From Halococcaceae archaeon (lineage in GTDB: Archaea; Halobacteriota; Halobacteria; Halobacteriales; Halalkalicoccaceae): a stretch of DNA of 5,784 nucleotides. Positions 5,499-5,784 of the stretch are shown one piece after another. The notes under the pieces were generated by a model. It did not search any database. It worked only from the letters and a program-made list of their open reading frames with translations, and was not told the origin of the DNA. Each line of letters starts with the position of its first letter. Position 1 is the stretch's first letter. A program made the position numbers and the translations under genes. Location of the stretch: NCBI GenBank assembly GCA_007129135.1, contig SKWB01000361.1:1-5784 (forward strand), read 5' to 3'.

Positions 5499-5784
5499 CT
5501 AGAGCGCCCCCTTGAGGCTCACGTCGCGGGCGAAATAAAGGTACCAGCCGGCGGTCCCGGCCATGATCAGGAGGCCGATCAGCTGCGAGGTCAGCTGCAT
5601 GAACCCGATGAGCCCGAAGCTCGCGACCGCGCCCAGCAGGGGGACGACCGGGTAGCCCGGCACCCGGAACGCGGGGTCGTACCACTCGGGCTCGTCGCGT
5701 CGGAGCGCGATCAGCGCGACGCAGATCAGGCCGTACATGAGTAGGTGGAGGAACGAGGCGACCTCCGCGAGCACCTCGACCCGG
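5499..5784 (-). CDS. APC-family amino acid permease, C-terminal part
   Basis: The frame is open to the window edge and gives the last 94 residues of an amino acid-polyamine-organocation superfamily transporter. It includes a hydrophobic segment (VASFLHLLMYGLICVALIAL), the family-typical loop DPAFRVPGYPVVPLLG that links late membrane helices, and two more membrane segments (AVASFGLIGFMQLTS and LIGLLIMAGTAGWYLYFA). The chain ends in ARDVSLKGAL, without a fused Usp domain. A GTG at 5774 is internal, since residues RVE precede it in frame and continue the helix. The substrate cannot be told from this part. The downstream Usp gene starts at the very next base after the stop. Confidence 0.9.
   Translation of the reverse strand, partial: RVEVLAEVASFLHLLMYGLICVALIALRRDEPEWYDPAFRVPGYPVVPLLGAVASFGLIGFMQLTSQLIGLLIMAGTAGWYLYFARDVSLKGAL

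Noticed and set aside
4657..5685. Long minus-strand open frame of 342 codons over the Usp and permease genes
   Set aside because: It is Arg/Gly/Pro-rich, typical of a shifted frame in GC-rich coding DNA. The Usp and permease frames explain the same bases with recognisable proteins.
1..5784. tRNA, rRNA, CRISPR, insertion sequence or prophage signals
   Set aside because: I looked for clover-leaf arms, regularly spaced repeats, transposase motifs and terminal inverted repeats and saw none that could be supported.

Overview
The window looks like an ordinary chromosomal segment of a haloarchaeon (class Halobacteria). Base composition is GC-rich with strong G/C preference at third codon positions. 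The predicted proteins are rich in Asp/Glu and poor in Lys. Several genes have an archaeal TATA-like element about 25-30 nt before the start codon and almost no leader. The gene content also fits: a siroheme decarboxylase of the alternative heme pathway, a TrpD-like paralogue, and an APC permease followed by a UspA protein. Genus cannot be fixed from the sequence.

Layout. 1-689 (+) is the 3' part of a sugar-phosphate isomerase/epimerase-type TIM barrel. It converges on a TrpD-like glycosyltransferase family 3 gene (862-1920, -) across a 172-bp spacer that holds a small perfect hairpin and an AT-rich island. A 157-bp divergent promoter region (1921-2077) separates that gene from a 1-Cys peroxiredoxin (2078-2551, +). 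Next comes a two-domain AhbA-AhbB siroheme decarboxylase (2625-3662, +), a type of protein easily mistaken for an Lrp/AsnC regulator.

The middle (3762-4789) is a group of four very small genes without recognised function. Two small membrane proteins form a minus-strand pair (4299 to 3762). A third membrane protein (4393-4575, +) and a small charged helical protein (4607-4789, +) point the other way. One AT-rich element near 4361-4368 could serve as TATA box for both directions.

The right end holds a tandem-domain UspA-like protein (4803-5498, -). Its start codon directly follows the stop codon of an APC-family amino acid permease (5499-5784, -), whose 5' part lies beyond the window. These two are almost certainly co-transcribed and probably translationally coupled, which suggests the Usp protein modulates or accompanies the transporter.

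There are no tRNA or rRNA genes, insertion sequences, CRISPR arrays or prophage genes in the window. I see no convincing new multi-gene system. The best candidates for follow-up are the small-protein cluster, the TrpD-like paralogue lacking the canonical TrpD motifs, and the fused siroheme decarboxylase.
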